From contig CAJMAO010000024.1 in the NCBI GenBank assembly GCA_905211345.1, forward strand, positions 1 through 18,313: a DNA stretch of 18,313 nucleotides, written 5' to 3'. Each line of letters begins with the position of its first letter. Position 1 is the stretch's first letter. The notes below the pieces were generated by a model. It did not search any database, was not told the origin of the DNA, and saw nothing but the letters and a program-made list of their open reading frames with translations. A program made the position numbers and the translations under genes. Shown here piece by piece: positions 6,529 to 15,827 of the stretch. This DNA is from an uncultured Prevotella sp. GTDB lineage: Bacteria > Bacteroidota > Bacteroidia > Bacteroidales > Bacteroidaceae.

Positions 6529-6559
6529 TTGCATTTTGTCACCATATCTTTTATATTTG
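6529..6559 (+). promoter_or_regulatory. Promoter of the secreted repeat protein
   Basis: TTG (6529-6531), a 20-base spacer and TATATTTG (6552-6559) match the Bacteroidetes promoter. The start near 6566 gives an AT-rich leader of about 80 nt before the ATG at 6645. The gene therefore probably has its own promoter and is not simply co-transcribed with the regulator. Confidence 0.65.
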
Positions 6560-6644
6560 CAACAGCTTTTAAATTTTTGACGGAGCAATCTTTACAATTT
6601 TTGTTTCCTGTCAATGTTATTGTCAATTTGTAATATAAAGGATT

Positions 6645-8603
6645 ATGGAACTTAAAAGTTTACTTTTTATCGCAGGCACCGTGTTGGCCGTTGGGGCTCA
6701 GGCGCAGGTCGGCACGGCGCAGTCGGAACCTCTTACTGCCGTAATACAACCGAGACTGCAAGCCGTACAGACAAAAAATGTCATGGCCAACGGCACGCTT
6801 ACTACTGTCATCAGTCGTAATAAAGTGCGCCCGGTTGCACCAATGTTGGCAAAAAGCGGTCAAGAAAACAGCGGGAAACTGAGACTTGACTCAATTATTC
6901 AGACCGATGTTTATGGCATAGGCTATGCCACACGCCAGTTGTTTGAATACAACGACGCAGGCAAAGAGAGCAAGCGCGGGATATATTATTGGGACTCGGT
7001 CAGCAACTCATGGGGCGAGCCTACGGAAACGTATGATTACGAGTGGAACGAAGACGGGCTGATTGTCAGCCAGCAGGGACTGAGCGGCGGACAGGGTGTA
7101 CGCTACGAATATAAGTACAACGAGCAGGGACTTGGCATAGAGCAGCTGACACAGCAGTTAGACGAAAGCGGCCAATGGGTGAACGTGTCGAAGGGGGTTT
7201 ACGGATATGATGACCGTGGCAACATGACCGACGAGATGGTTTACGCATGGACGGGAGGCCAATGGGTGCAGGCTGTGCACAATGTCGTTTCTTACGATGA
7301 CAAGAACCGTCAGGCCAGTTTCGAGGGGTACGAATGGGACGGTACAAAGTGGCAGGGCACGTCGAAGGCTGATTATATTTGGTTTGACGGTCCGTATCCC
7401 GATTATGAGGAAGGTACCAACCCTGACCGTATGACTTTTAAGGAAGACTTTAACTGGAACGGCACCGGATGGGAACCGTACTATATCTTTGTAAACGAGT
7501 TTTATGAAGAAGGTTACCTGAAAGGGCAGTCGGAGAAATATTGGGACGCCACATGCAATAAGTGGTGTGGTCAGGTAAGTGATTACAAATACACATGGAG
7601 GAGTCGTAAAACATACGACGAGCATTGGGCCGAGATTCTGAGCGAGACGTGGAAATGCCAACCCGACAGTACTGGATGGCTGTATGTAAGCGCAAGCCCG
7701 ACTACATGGACTTATGACGACGAGGGTAACCGTGAGGGGTTGTATGAGTTCGTTTCATTCCAGTTTGACGGTGAAGGCAACAAGATTGGCGAGTTGCGCA
7801 ACCAGCGCACTTATTATGGCTACAATGCCGATAACCAGAAAACATGGTTGTTGGATCAAGTTGACAACGGCAATGGCTGTGAGAGCTTGTTTGAGTACAA
7901 ATACGCTTATAACGAGCAAGGCTTGCAGACTTTGTCGGCCGGCTGGGACTGGGTTGACGGTAAACGTACGCCGAATATCATGACTGAAACCACATATAAC
8001 GCCGATGCCCAACCTATTGAAATGATAACCAAGAATGGTGGTAGCGGACTGTCTCCGCTTGGCGTTCCTGCCATGCGCGGAGCTGCGATAGAGCCTGAGG
8101 ATGAAGAAGGATGGGTAAATTCAACGCGCGTGGTTTATGCTTATGAGAACGGAACTTTCGTACAGTCTCACAGTTATCGTTGGAGCAACGGCGAATGGAT
8201 GACAAATAAAGGCCAGGAAGTTGTTTATGATTTCAATGTAACTTCACAGGACGCTTATTTCCCGGAAGGTTGGACTGACCCGTACAAAATCAATACAATA
8301 GACGACCTTTATGGTGACGGCAATAACGGATGGCTGAAACAACGGCGCACATATTATTATTCAGAGCATATTCCTTCAGGTATATCTACAGTGACAACGG
8401 TTGCAGGCGGTGACGTAGCCGTGGTATACGTTGATGATAAGATAGAGGTTAGTGCAGAAGGCAATGTCAAAATCAATATTTACAGTGTTGGCGGAACTTG
8501 CGTTAAGTCATCTTCGGAAAAATCTGTTTATATAGGCGACCTTCCTTCAGGTGTATACATAGTGACGGTAAACGGATACAAAACTAAATTAGCAAAAAAA
8601 TAA
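6645..8603 (+). CDS. Large secreted tandem-repeat protein with type IX-like C-terminal domain, function unknown
   Basis: I do not recognise a named family for this 652-residue protein. The signal peptide is clear (MELKSLLFIAGTVLAVGAQA, cleavage about residue 20). Residues from about 115 to 540 are made of imperfect repeats rich in Trp, Tyr, Asp and Gly. The recurring elements are W-x-G-x-W (WTGGQW, WDGTKW, WNGTGW, WSNGEW) and Y-x-Y-[DN]-x-x-G-x (YEYKYNEQG, YGYDDRGN, TYDDEGN, YKYAYNEQG), which recall YD/RHS-type beta repeats. The last 70 or so residues (GNVKINIYSVGGTCV ... LPSGVYIVTVNGYKTKLAKK) have the form of the type IX secretion C-terminal sorting domain. This suggests a cell-surface or exported protein. 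No secretion-system gene is in the window. The upstream TPR-HTH regulator may control it. Confidence 0.75.
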   Translation: MELKSLLFIAGTVLAVGAQAQVGTAQSEPLTAVIQPRLQAVQTKNVMANGTLTTVISRNKVRPVAPMLAKSGQENSGKLRLDSIIQTDVYGIGYATRQLFEYNDAGKESKRGIYYWDSVSNSWGEPTETYDYEWNEDGLIVSQQGLSGGQGVRYEYKYNEQGLGIEQLTQQLDESGQWVNVSKGVYGYDDRGNMTDEMVYAWTGGQWVQAVHNVVSYDDKNRQASFEGYEWDGTKWQGTSKADYIWFDGPYPDYEEGTNPDRMTFKEDFNWNGTGWEPYYIFVNEFYEEGYLKGQSEKYWDATCNKWCGQVSDYKYTWRSRKTYDEHWAEILSETWKCQPDSTGWLYVSASPTTWTYDDEGNREGLYEFVSFQFDGEGNKIGELRNQRTYYGYNADNQKTWLLDQVDNGNGCESLFEYKYAYNEQGLQTLSAGWDWVDGKRTPNIMTETTYNADAQPIEMITKNGGSGLSPLGVPAMRGAAIEPEDEEGWVNSTRVVYAYENGTFVQSHSYRWSNGEWMTNKGQEVVYDFNVTSQDAYFPEGWTDPYKINTIDDLYGDGNNGWLKQRRTYYYSEHIPSGISTVTTVAGGDVAVVYVDDKIEVSAEGNVKINIYSVGGTCVKSSSEKSVYIGDLPSGVYIVTVNGYKTKLAKK

Positions 8604-8634
8604 TAATTAGCATTGATTCTGAATCTTGAAGATG

Positions 8635-8667
8635 CGGGCTGCCAAACATATAATGCTTGGCAGCCCG
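8635..8667. terminator. Bidirectional terminator between convergent genes
   Basis: CGGGCTGCCAA (8635-8645) and TTGGCAGCCCG (8657-8667) form a perfect 11-bp GC-rich stem with an 11-base loop, between the ends of the secreted-protein gene and tamL. The flanking T-tract is weak on the plus strand. Confidence 0.75.
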
Positions 8668-8676
8668 TATTGCTTG

Positions 8677-11034
8677 TCAAAACGGATAGCCTATGGCAAG
8701 ATGGATGGCTTGTCCGTCTTTGAACTTCGGTATGTTGTAAAAACCGCTTTTTCCAGTTTCGTAAGGTACGTGCAGACCGATACCCCAGTCGAGGCGTAGC
8801 ACGAGAAAGTCAAGGTCGTATCGTATGCCGACACCTGTGCCGAGAGCCATTTCTTTTAATACGTTCCTTAACTTGAATTGAGCCCCGTGGCGGTAACCGT
8901 CGTCACGCAAGGCCCACACGTTGCCGGCATCGATGAATGCCGCGCCGTATAGGCTTCCGAATAGGTTGAAACGGTATTCGAGATTGAGTTGCAACTTGAT
9001 GTCTCCCGTTTGGTCTAAATATGACAAGCGTGATACATCTGTTGTGTAGCTGCCCGGGCCGATGCTGCGCACGGCGAAAGCCCTTATGCTGTTGGCTCCG
9101 CCGACGTAGAACTGCTCGCTGTAAGGCGCACTTTCGCTGTTGCCGTAAGAATAAATGATTCCTGCGTTGGCGTGTGCTACAAGTTGTGACTTTAGTCCTA
9201 ACTGCCAAGTCTTGCTTATGTCGGTTTCCAGTTTCAAGAACTGTGCGTAAGGGTTCTTGAACAACTGCTTGTAAGGTTCGTCCCACTTTTTGCCTGCCGC
9301 CATATAGCCGAGCGACAGGATATTGCCCGACTCGGTAAGAGTGGTTTCCCATACAAGCGGGTTACGGCTGCGCATGGCCGAACTGTAGGTCAGTGTGTAG
9401 TGCATCTTCGGAATGAATACGTCTTGCATCGATGTCTGCAAATATGGATTGGCGTAGAGTATCGAGTCAAACTTCATAGTGGTACGGTTGAGCTTCTGGT
9501 ATTGCAGTGTAAGCGGGCTGTATTCGTGCCGCCAGCGGTCGCTGCGTTGCCAAGCATAAGTCCATTCTGCCGAGAAAGTGTGCATCTTGAAATAGTCGGG
9601 GCGGTTGAGTACGTTCATACCTATTTTAGCATGTGTGGACGGTGTAGTAAAGAAGCGCCGCCTCTTGAGAAATGGCACGATGAGGCGCGGAAATTCTATT
9701 GACGCGTCGATACCGTATTCGTAAGAGTTCATGTCGCCGCCGGAGCCGTTGACGTTACCTCCCTGTTCCCATTCGTATGAGCCGTGCAGGTTGATGTCGA
9801 GTTTTTCGCCTCCGCGGAAGGCATTGCGCTTGGTGAAACCTATCACTAATTCAGGACCGTGGCGGCCGTTTATCTTGTTTTTATAGTTGGTCTCGATGTA
9901 AAAGTCGTACGGCTTGCCGAACGTGCAGGCAAGGTTTATGTCGAGAGTGTCGCATTGTCCGGTTGTATCGCGCGGCGTAAAGTTGAACTCAACAGAATTA
10001 AATAGTCCGGATCCGTTGATTTTATTGGCCGACTCGATGTATTTGTCGTAACTGTATTGCTGGCGCGGGCGCAGTTTAAGGTCTGCGAGGATTATTCTCG
10101 GACGTATCGGCGGACGACGGCCGGAGAATCTTACGGTGAAGTAGCGGTGGCTGAAAGAGTCGGTAAGCTGTTGCATGAACTGCTTTCTCAGGTCGATGGT
10201 TATTTTGCCGATATACCATTTCCGCTTGACTATTGCTGGTAGGTTGTCGGCCATTTGCAGACGCAGTTTGGCCTTGCCGGGGGAGGCAAGGGTATCGGCA
10301 AGGTATGAAGCGAAGCTGGGTTGGTAATAATAGTATCCGTTATTGCGGAATATGTTTGCAAGTCTGTTGCGTTCGGCATCCATGGTTGAAGCGTCCAACG
10401 GATCGCCAGTCTTGACCAATGCGCCGCCTTGCGAGAGGCGGATGAGACTGTCGGCTGTCTGTGGAAAGTTTACATATTCAAGCGTATCGACGGTATAAAG
10501 TTGTCCGAAATCAACCGTATAACCAATTTTCGCTTTCTTGGGATTTTTCTGTTGTATGATTTTAAAATCTACTTTTCCGTTCATGTAGCCGTGGCTGCGT
10601 AGAACAGATTGTGCCACTGAAGCCCGTAACTCAGGATTGACTTGACGCATTAGTACGGGAGCTTTGCCGAAAGTCTTCGTTATCCATTGGGCTATCTTGT
10701 TTTTAGAGCCTGAAAAGGCGTTCCATACCCACAGTCCGTAAGGGAACGGCGTGCGGTAGTATGAACTGCCGAACAATGCACCGTTGGGGGCTGTAGCCAG
10801 TGAAGCCTCGACTTCTTCTTTGGCCAAGGCTAAATGGTCGGGTTGTATGCTGTCGTTGATGTTTGTGAATTTTATTTTTTCAAGACCGATGAAGAGTTGG
10901 TCGCCTTCACGCAGATTTTTTGTGGTAGAGCATGAGGCTAGAAGCATGATGACGGTTGTAAGCATGCAGGCTGTAGGTATCAGGCCGCATGTTTTCTTTC
11001 GTACTATGTTGATAAAACTTGATGAAAATGTCAT
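8677..11034 (-). CDS. tamL: TamL: lipoprotein form of TamA (Omp85 family outer-membrane protein)
   Basis: The 785-residue protein is an outer-membrane Omp85 protein that works with TamB in envelope protein or lipid transport. It begins with a lipoprotein signal whose lipobox is LASC (Cys35), followed by STTKNLREGDQLFIGLEKIKF, the usual TamL opening. Residues about 45-340 form POTRA-like modules. The rest is a beta-barrel, seen in alternating strands such as GRHGPELVIGFTKRNAFRGGEKLDINLHGSYEWEQGG and the late GGANSIRAF motif, with a terminal aromatic Phe (HLAIGYPF). Proteobacterial TamA has no lipid anchor; the lipidated form is characteristic of Bacteroidetes. Its ATG overlaps the tamB stop as ATGA. 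Confusion with BamA is unlikely because of the lipobox and the tamB neighbour. Confidence 0.9.
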   Translation of the reverse strand: MTFSSSFINIVRKKTCGLIPTACMLTTVIMLLASCSTTKNLREGDQLFIGLEKIKFTNINDSIQPDHLALAKEEVEASLATAPNGALFGSSYYRTPFPYGLWVWNAFSGSKNKIAQWITKTFGKAPVLMRQVNPELRASVAQSVLRSHGYMNGKVDFKIIQQKNPKKAKIGYTVDFGQLYTVDTLEYVNFPQTADSLIRLSQGGALVKTGDPLDASTMDAERNRLANIFRNNGYYYYQPSFASYLADTLASPGKAKLRLQMADNLPAIVKRKWYIGKITIDLRKQFMQQLTDSFSHRYFTVRFSGRRPPIRPRIILADLKLRPRQQYSYDKYIESANKINGSGLFNSVEFNFTPRDTTGQCDTLDINLACTFGKPYDFYIETNYKNKINGRHGPELVIGFTKRNAFRGGEKLDINLHGSYEWEQGGNVNGSGGDMNSYEYGIDASIEFPRLIVPFLKRRRFFTTPSTHAKIGMNVLNRPDYFKMHTFSAEWTYAWQRSDRWRHEYSPLTLQYQKLNRTTMKFDSILYANPYLQTSMQDVFIPKMHYTLTYSSAMRSRNPLVWETTLTESGNILSLGYMAAGKKWDEPYKQLFKNPYAQFLKLETDISKTWQLGLKSQLVAHANAGIIYSYGNSESAPYSEQFYVGGANSIRAFAVRSIGPGSYTTDVSRLSYLDQTGDIKLQLNLEYRFNLFGSLYGAAFIDAGNVWALRDDGYRHGAQFKLRNVLKEMALGTGVGIRYDLDFLVLRLDWGIGLHVPYETGKSGFYNIPKFKDGQAIHLAIGYPF

Positions 11035-14000
11035 TTATTTTTTATTTTTGTTGAGTCGGCAGGCTGTTTTACCGATTTTGGTAACTGTTCCTTGTTGCTG
11101 AAGCGGAATATGTCTTTGAAATGTTGTAGGCTGCGTCGCCAGATGAAGCCAACACCATATTCACGCACAGTGCCTTCAAGCCAGTCGTAAGCATTGTTGT
11201 CATAGTACAGTTTGACATACTTGTCAGACGAGTTGCCAAGACGGTATTCAAATGTTACATTGTCGAAGAACGACTCGTTTTGGTTGGCTACGTCGGGTCC
11301 GGTTGACACTTTACCGCCCACAATGATTCTCATGCGGTTGTTCCAGAAACGTTTAGAGAATTTGAACGAATAGTCAGTGTGCGTACTACCGCTAGCGTCG
11401 GTAGAGTTGTCCATTCCGAAACTGAGGTCGAGAGAACGTAGGGCACTGCCGGTAATATTATTGATTTCGCTTTGCAGGAACGAGTTCAGAGCATTGTTCA
11501 TTGAGAAACCTCCTGTGTTGCCGTCGGCCAGATACATTCCGGTCGTAAGCATGGTGACGGCGAGTTTGCCGCGTTGCTCTATACTCATTGATTGCAGCTC
11601 GCTGTTAAGTGTCATGTCTTCAGGAGCGCTTATTGTGAATTCTAGCCCCATGTCGGAAAGCGTTTTGGTTATTATCACGCCGCAATCAAATTCTACAGTG
11701 CGTCCTGAATCGTTGTTGCCAGAAGACACATTGGCTTTGGTACGCTCTGTAGCGGTGATGTTCAGTTTCGGGTTCATTGGGTCTCCTGTGAACTCAATGT
11801 AACTTCCGTCTTGTATGGTGAATGTTTTTAACGGAATTACCGGCAGCGAATATTTCATTTCGCCGCTGTCGAGCGTGTAGCGTCCGGTGAGCCTCATGTC
11901 ACCGGTTATTCCATACTGCAGTCTCAAGTTGCCACCGCCCATGATGTCAACATAATTGGAGTGGTCTGCGTTGAGATAGCACATTACATGCGCTCCTTGT
12001 GCGATGTTCATAGTGAGGTCCATTGAAAAACCTGATATGGGCTGGTGTTCTACAACGGTAGCGGTGGTATCTTCAAAACTTACGAATTTTACTAGCTCGT
12101 CCATTCGATTGTCGGTAGACAGAGGTGTGTCGCGGAGGATGTACGACATGTCTGTAGATCCGAGAACGTCAAGCCGTCCGAGCATTTCAAGATGTTCCAT
12201 CGGGCCGCGCATAGTGCCGAAAAAGTCGACGAACGCCTTGCCGAACGCAACGCTGCGACGGTTTTCTTTAGAGTCGATTACTTGACAATTACGTGCCACC
12301 ATGCGCAGATCCATGCGCATTGCGTCTAAATTGGAGAAATCGAGATTACCGTTGATTGTCAACGGGTTGTCATTATTTGCATACATCTTGAAGTTTTCAA
12401 ACAACAGATTACTTCCAACGACGCGCAAAGGTTCTTCGCTGAATCGCATTCTTATTCCGTATTGCGCACTGCGCATGTGACAAGAGTCAAATTTTACTTC
12501 GCCGTTAATCTGAGGTTTGTCTAGCGAGCCTTTTAATGCCATTTCGCCGTTGGCATACCCATTTAGGCGGATTATTCTATCAGGTATGAAGCCGTTGAGT
12601 AGGCGTACAGGCATACGGACCATTTTCAAGTCGGCATCGATATTGCCTTTGCCTTCGGAATTGTATGTGCCACTTATTTCTGCCACTTGCTTGTTGTTGC
12701 AGTTTAGAACACCGTCAAGACTGTGGGTTCCGTCACTTTGTGGCATGTAGACAAACTCTGTGCTAAGATTTCCCATACGACTGCGTTCGTATGTCAAATT
12801 ATCAACAGACATCGATGCAGACACAGAGAATTCCTCCGGCATTTGGATTATGTGGAAGTCGCCGTTCATTATTCCTGTAACGTCAGGCATGTAAGGTACT
12901 ACGGAAAGCACTTTTTCCAAATCGAATTTGTTGAGTCCGATAGTCATGTCCTGCAAAGCGTCTGTATTTTCGTCGTTAGAGTATACATGTACGCCTGTTC
13001 CGTCGGCCGCCATCAGTTGCAGTTTTGCTGAAACGCGCCTGTCGGCTCCCATGTAAAGATAATTGTCCTCGTTCACGCTGAATGTTTTATAACCGAGCAC
13101 AGGATTATCGGCAAGTAGATGCACTTTGATGCCTTTTTCTTCCATTGAAGCCTCGAAGCCGAGTTTTAGACCTAGACTGTCGCGTGCATCGTAAAACTTT
13201 ATGTTGGCGCCTGAACCTTTTTCGAAAATATAACCGTCAAGTAAGGCGTTGAATACGTATTGTTTGTTTTTCTCATTATTTCTTACCTGTCCGTTATAAG
13301 TACAGCTGGTCGAATCTGAAACAATGTTAAATCGTATGGTGTCAAGCATCATGCTGCTGTTTTGCAATTCAAGCAGTTTTACGCTGCCATTGAAACCTAA
13401 TACAGGCGATGATGAAATGTCGATGTCGGCATCTTGGAATGTAAAACCTTTTCTTGCGATAAACCTGCTCAGTGGATTGTCTTTGCCTGTTGTAAGGTAA
13501 AGTTTTGCCGACGGTAGTTTTTTTCGTAATTCGGGAACGTTGATTTGTTTGTTTTTCAATTCGGCCGACAGTTCTTGTGCGAATGCTTGGGCTTTATTCA
13601 GAATCTTCTTGTAACCGCCTTTCCCGTTGAAGTGGAGTTTGAAGTCGCCACATTCAGTGATGAAATGTGTGGTGTCGCGGCTTGTTAGGATGTCCACCAT
13701 CAAGTCGTTGGGCTTGAACACACGGCCTGAATCGGATATGACAAGATCGTTGATCATGCCTTTTACGCTTAATACGTTCTTAAGGTCGGTGCCTACGTCG
13801 ACACGGCAGTTTAACGAAGTTGACAGTTGTGACTCTACAAGACGCAGACCGTACCAGTCAGCATATCTCACGTCGGCCGAGAGAGTAGAGCGTACCATGT
13901 CAGGATTCATTATTGCTTTTACGGAAATATCGCCTTTCGCCAAAGGGTTGTCACTATATAAATTGATGTCGGCTTTTCCGTTTTTCATTGCGGCGTTGAG

Positions 14001-15656
14001 GCTGATACTGTCAAGATTATATTCTCCAATGCTGAATTTTTCAACTTTAGCGGCAGCATTCAATGAAGTTCTTGACGACATAAAGTTTGTTCCGTGTCCG
14101 TTTACGGTTACGCCTCCTGTAAGGTCTCCGAATGTATTACCGGGTATAAAATGGCCTATTTCAAGATTTTCAGCCAATATGGCGGCATCGTAACTCATAT
14201 TACCCGTGTTGAAATACCCTTTAGCTTTCAGTTTTCCGCCGCTCTCTGTTGCGGTGAAGTCGGCATAATATCGTTTCCCGTTAACCCTTATGCCACCTTT
14301 TATGCCAATGTTTCTAGGAATAGACACTGATGTTCCTTGCGTTTTCAGCATTTCATTGATAAAACCTAAATTGTAGGTTTTCACGTCCAACTTTACATCA
14401 GCTCGTAGTTTGTCGGTGTCGGTTACGTTTCCGGCAGTTCCATTTATATTGATATTGAAAGCCGAAGGCAGGTTTATATTTATGCTTCCGAAGTTCAAGT
14501 TCTTAAGGTTACCGGCCACAGCCGCCTTCATTGTTAGAGGAAGGTTGGGCCAGCGGCGGATGAAAGATGTCGGCATGTCGCCGATGAAGCGCATTATGTC
14601 TTGTTTGCCTATTGCACAGTCTGCGTTGAGACTGATCCTGCCGGGTGCCTTTTCATCGAAAGCGTCAAGATCCATGGCAAACTGCGCGGAAAGGTGAGAT
14701 TCTGTGGTGCGTAGCTCGATTGCAGGTAGGTATATCCGTGTTGAGTCCATTGTTATTGGACTGGTGAATTTGTTTACCGCAATACCGCTTTTCTCTTTAA
14801 ACGAACATTTGCGCAATGACAGTTTTAAGTCTGGCGAACAGAAATACAGCGAGTCAATGCCGAGCGAAACGTCGTTTAAGTCTATGTGGTTTACGTCGAG
14901 TCCTTTTACTTGTGGCTCAAAGTTGTTGTCGTATGCCAATTTTCCTTTCGTCCAGTCAAGCCGTTGTATGCGGTAAAGTCCTGAATAAAGGTCGAAGAAT
15001 CCGTTTCTCGCTTCAGTTTCACCAAGATAAGCTGCTATTTGGAGCGTATCACCTGGCATGTGTACGGTTACTCCTGTTTTTGAAATATCAAGTTTGTCTA
15101 TAGATATTTTCCATTTGTTGGTACTTGTAGTTGTGTCTGGTGGCACCGTGTCGCTTAGTTCCACGTTTATAATCGCGCCGGCCAGCGTGGCATCGTTTAT
15201 TCTTACAGTCTCATTATTAAGGTCTATACCGTGGCTTCTTAAGAAAAACCGCCCGATGCTACCTTTTATACGGGTTGTGTGAATAAGGTTTGCGGTATTT
15301 AGTTTGACGTCATTGAATTCAAGAGCGTCAACTTCAACGTTGCTTTTCAGTAAAGGCATCAGTTGTACGTCCACAATAAGGTTCCCAACATCGGCTATAG
15401 TGTCTTTCATTTGTGGCAGCGAGTCGTTTGGTTGTATAATCTTGAAGCCTTCCACGCATAGGTCTAACGGAAAGGCCAGTTTCACTCGTTCCACTGAAAT
15501 TTCCATGCCGGTTTGCTTTGACGCATACGCCGCCACTTGTTTAACAAGCCAATTTTGCACGGGTGGCAGGTATATCAATACGGCCAATATTATGACTAGT
15601 AATATTGGTGCTAGCAAAACGCTGATTGCTATCTTAATAGTTTTCTTTCTTTGCAC
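11031..15656 (-). CDS. tamB: Translocation and assembly module protein TamB
   Basis: TamB is a very long AsmA-like beta-rich protein anchored in the inner membrane that spans the periplasm to TamA/TamL and is implicated in outer-membrane protein assembly and phospholipid transport. This 1541-residue copy has an N-terminal membrane anchor at about residues 10-30 (ISVLLAPILLVIILAVLIYL), then LPPVQNWLVKQVAAYASKQTGMEISVERVKLAFPLDL, the standard AsmA/TamB opening. Many amphipathic beta-strand repeats follow, and the conserved TamB (DUF490) domain fills roughly residues 1130-1480 (FFGTMRGPMEHLEMLGRLDVLGS...). A basic tail ends in TKIKNK. The start codon is GTG (15656-15654): no better in-frame ATG precedes it and the anchor follows directly. 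It overlaps tamL, so the two are probably translated together. Confidence 0.92.
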   Translation of the reverse strand: MQRKKTIKIAISVLLAPILLVIILAVLIYLPPVQNWLVKQVAAYASKQTGMEISVERVKLAFPLDLCVEGFKIIQPNDSLPQMKDTIADVGNLIVDVQLMPLLKSNVEVDALEFNDVKLNTANLIHTTRIKGSIGRFFLRSHGIDLNNETVRINDATLAGAIINVELSDTVPPDTTTSTNKWKISIDKLDISKTGVTVHMPGDTLQIAAYLGETEARNGFFDLYSGLYRIQRLDWTKGKLAYDNNFEPQVKGLDVNHIDLNDVSLGIDSLYFCSPDLKLSLRKCSFKEKSGIAVNKFTSPITMDSTRIYLPAIELRTTESHLSAQFAMDLDAFDEKAPGRISLNADCAIGKQDIMRFIGDMPTSFIRRWPNLPLTMKAAVAGNLKNLNFGSININLPSAFNININGTAGNVTDTDKLRADVKLDVKTYNLGFINEMLKTQGTSVSIPRNIGIKGGIRVNGKRYYADFTATESGGKLKAKGYFNTGNMSYDAAILAENLEIGHFIPGNTFGDLTGGVTVNGHGTNFMSSRTSLNAAAKVEKFSIGEYNLDSISLNAAMKNGKADINLYSDNPLAKGDISVKAIMNPDMVRSTLSADVRYADWYGLRLVESQLSTSLNCRVDVGTDLKNVLSVKGMINDLVISDSGRVFKPNDLMVDILTSRDTTHFITECGDFKLHFNGKGGYKKILNKAQAFAQELSAELKNKQINVPELRKKLPSAKLYLTTGKDNPLSRFIARKGFTFQDADIDISSSPVLGFNGSVKLLELQNSSMMLDTIRFNIVSDSTSCTYNGQVRNNEKNKQYVFNALLDGYIFEKGSGANIKFYDARDSLGLKLGFEASMEEKGIKVHLLADNPVLGYKTFSVNEDNYLYMGADRRVSAKLQLMAADGTGVHVYSNDENTDALQDMTIGLNKFDLEKVLSVVPYMPDVTGIMNGDFHIIQMPEEFSVSASMSVDNLTYERSRMGNLSTEFVYMPQSDGTHSLDGVLNCNNKQVAEISGTYNSEGKGNIDADLKMVRMPVRLLNGFIPDRIIRLNGYANGEMALKGSLDKPQINGEVKFDSCHMRSAQYGIRMRFSEEPLRVVGSNLLFENFKMYANNDNPLTINGNLDFSNLDAMRMDLRMVARNCQVIDSKENRRSVAFGKAFVDFFGTMRGPMEHLEMLGRLDVLGSTDMSYILRDTPLSTDNRMDELVKFVSFEDTTATVVEHQPISGFSMDLTMNIAQGAHVMCYLNADHSNYVDIMGGGNLRLQYGITGDMRLTGRYTLDSGEMKYSLPVIPLKTFTIQDGSYIEFTGDPMNPKLNITATERTKANVSSGNNDSGRTVEFDCGVIITKTLSDMGLEFTISAPEDMTLNSELQSMSIEQRGKLAVTMLTTGMYLADGNTGGFSMNNALNSFLQSEINNITGSALRSLDLSFGMDNSTDASGSTHTDYSFKFSKRFWNNRMRIIVGGKVSTGPDVANQNESFFDNVTFEYRLGNSSDKYVKLYYDNNAYDWLEGTVREYGVGFIWRRSLQHFKDIFRFSNKEQLPKSVKQPADSTKIKNK

Positions 15657-15827
15657 TGAATAATGTTTGTTTTTTAGTAATTATGCAAAGAAAGCAATTA
15701 TTTTGGAAAACGAGAAACGTTTTGCCGACAAAAACGATGCAATCCTGTCTTTTTATTTATATATGTAGGGTAGATGCGCTTTTTTTAATAACAGAATCCT
15801 CAAATATGATTATGTATGGATTTTTAT

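Noticed and set aside
4689..8603. Toxin-immunity or RHS effector locus
   Set aside because: The repeats resemble YD motifs, but there is no RHS core signature, no C-terminal toxin domain and no small immunity gene after it.
15657..15827. Dedicated tamB promoter
   Set aside because: The best minus-strand -7 candidates (TTTCTTTG at 15693-15686 and CATATTTG near 15800) each miss the consensus TA and lack a properly spaced TTG, so I did not list one.
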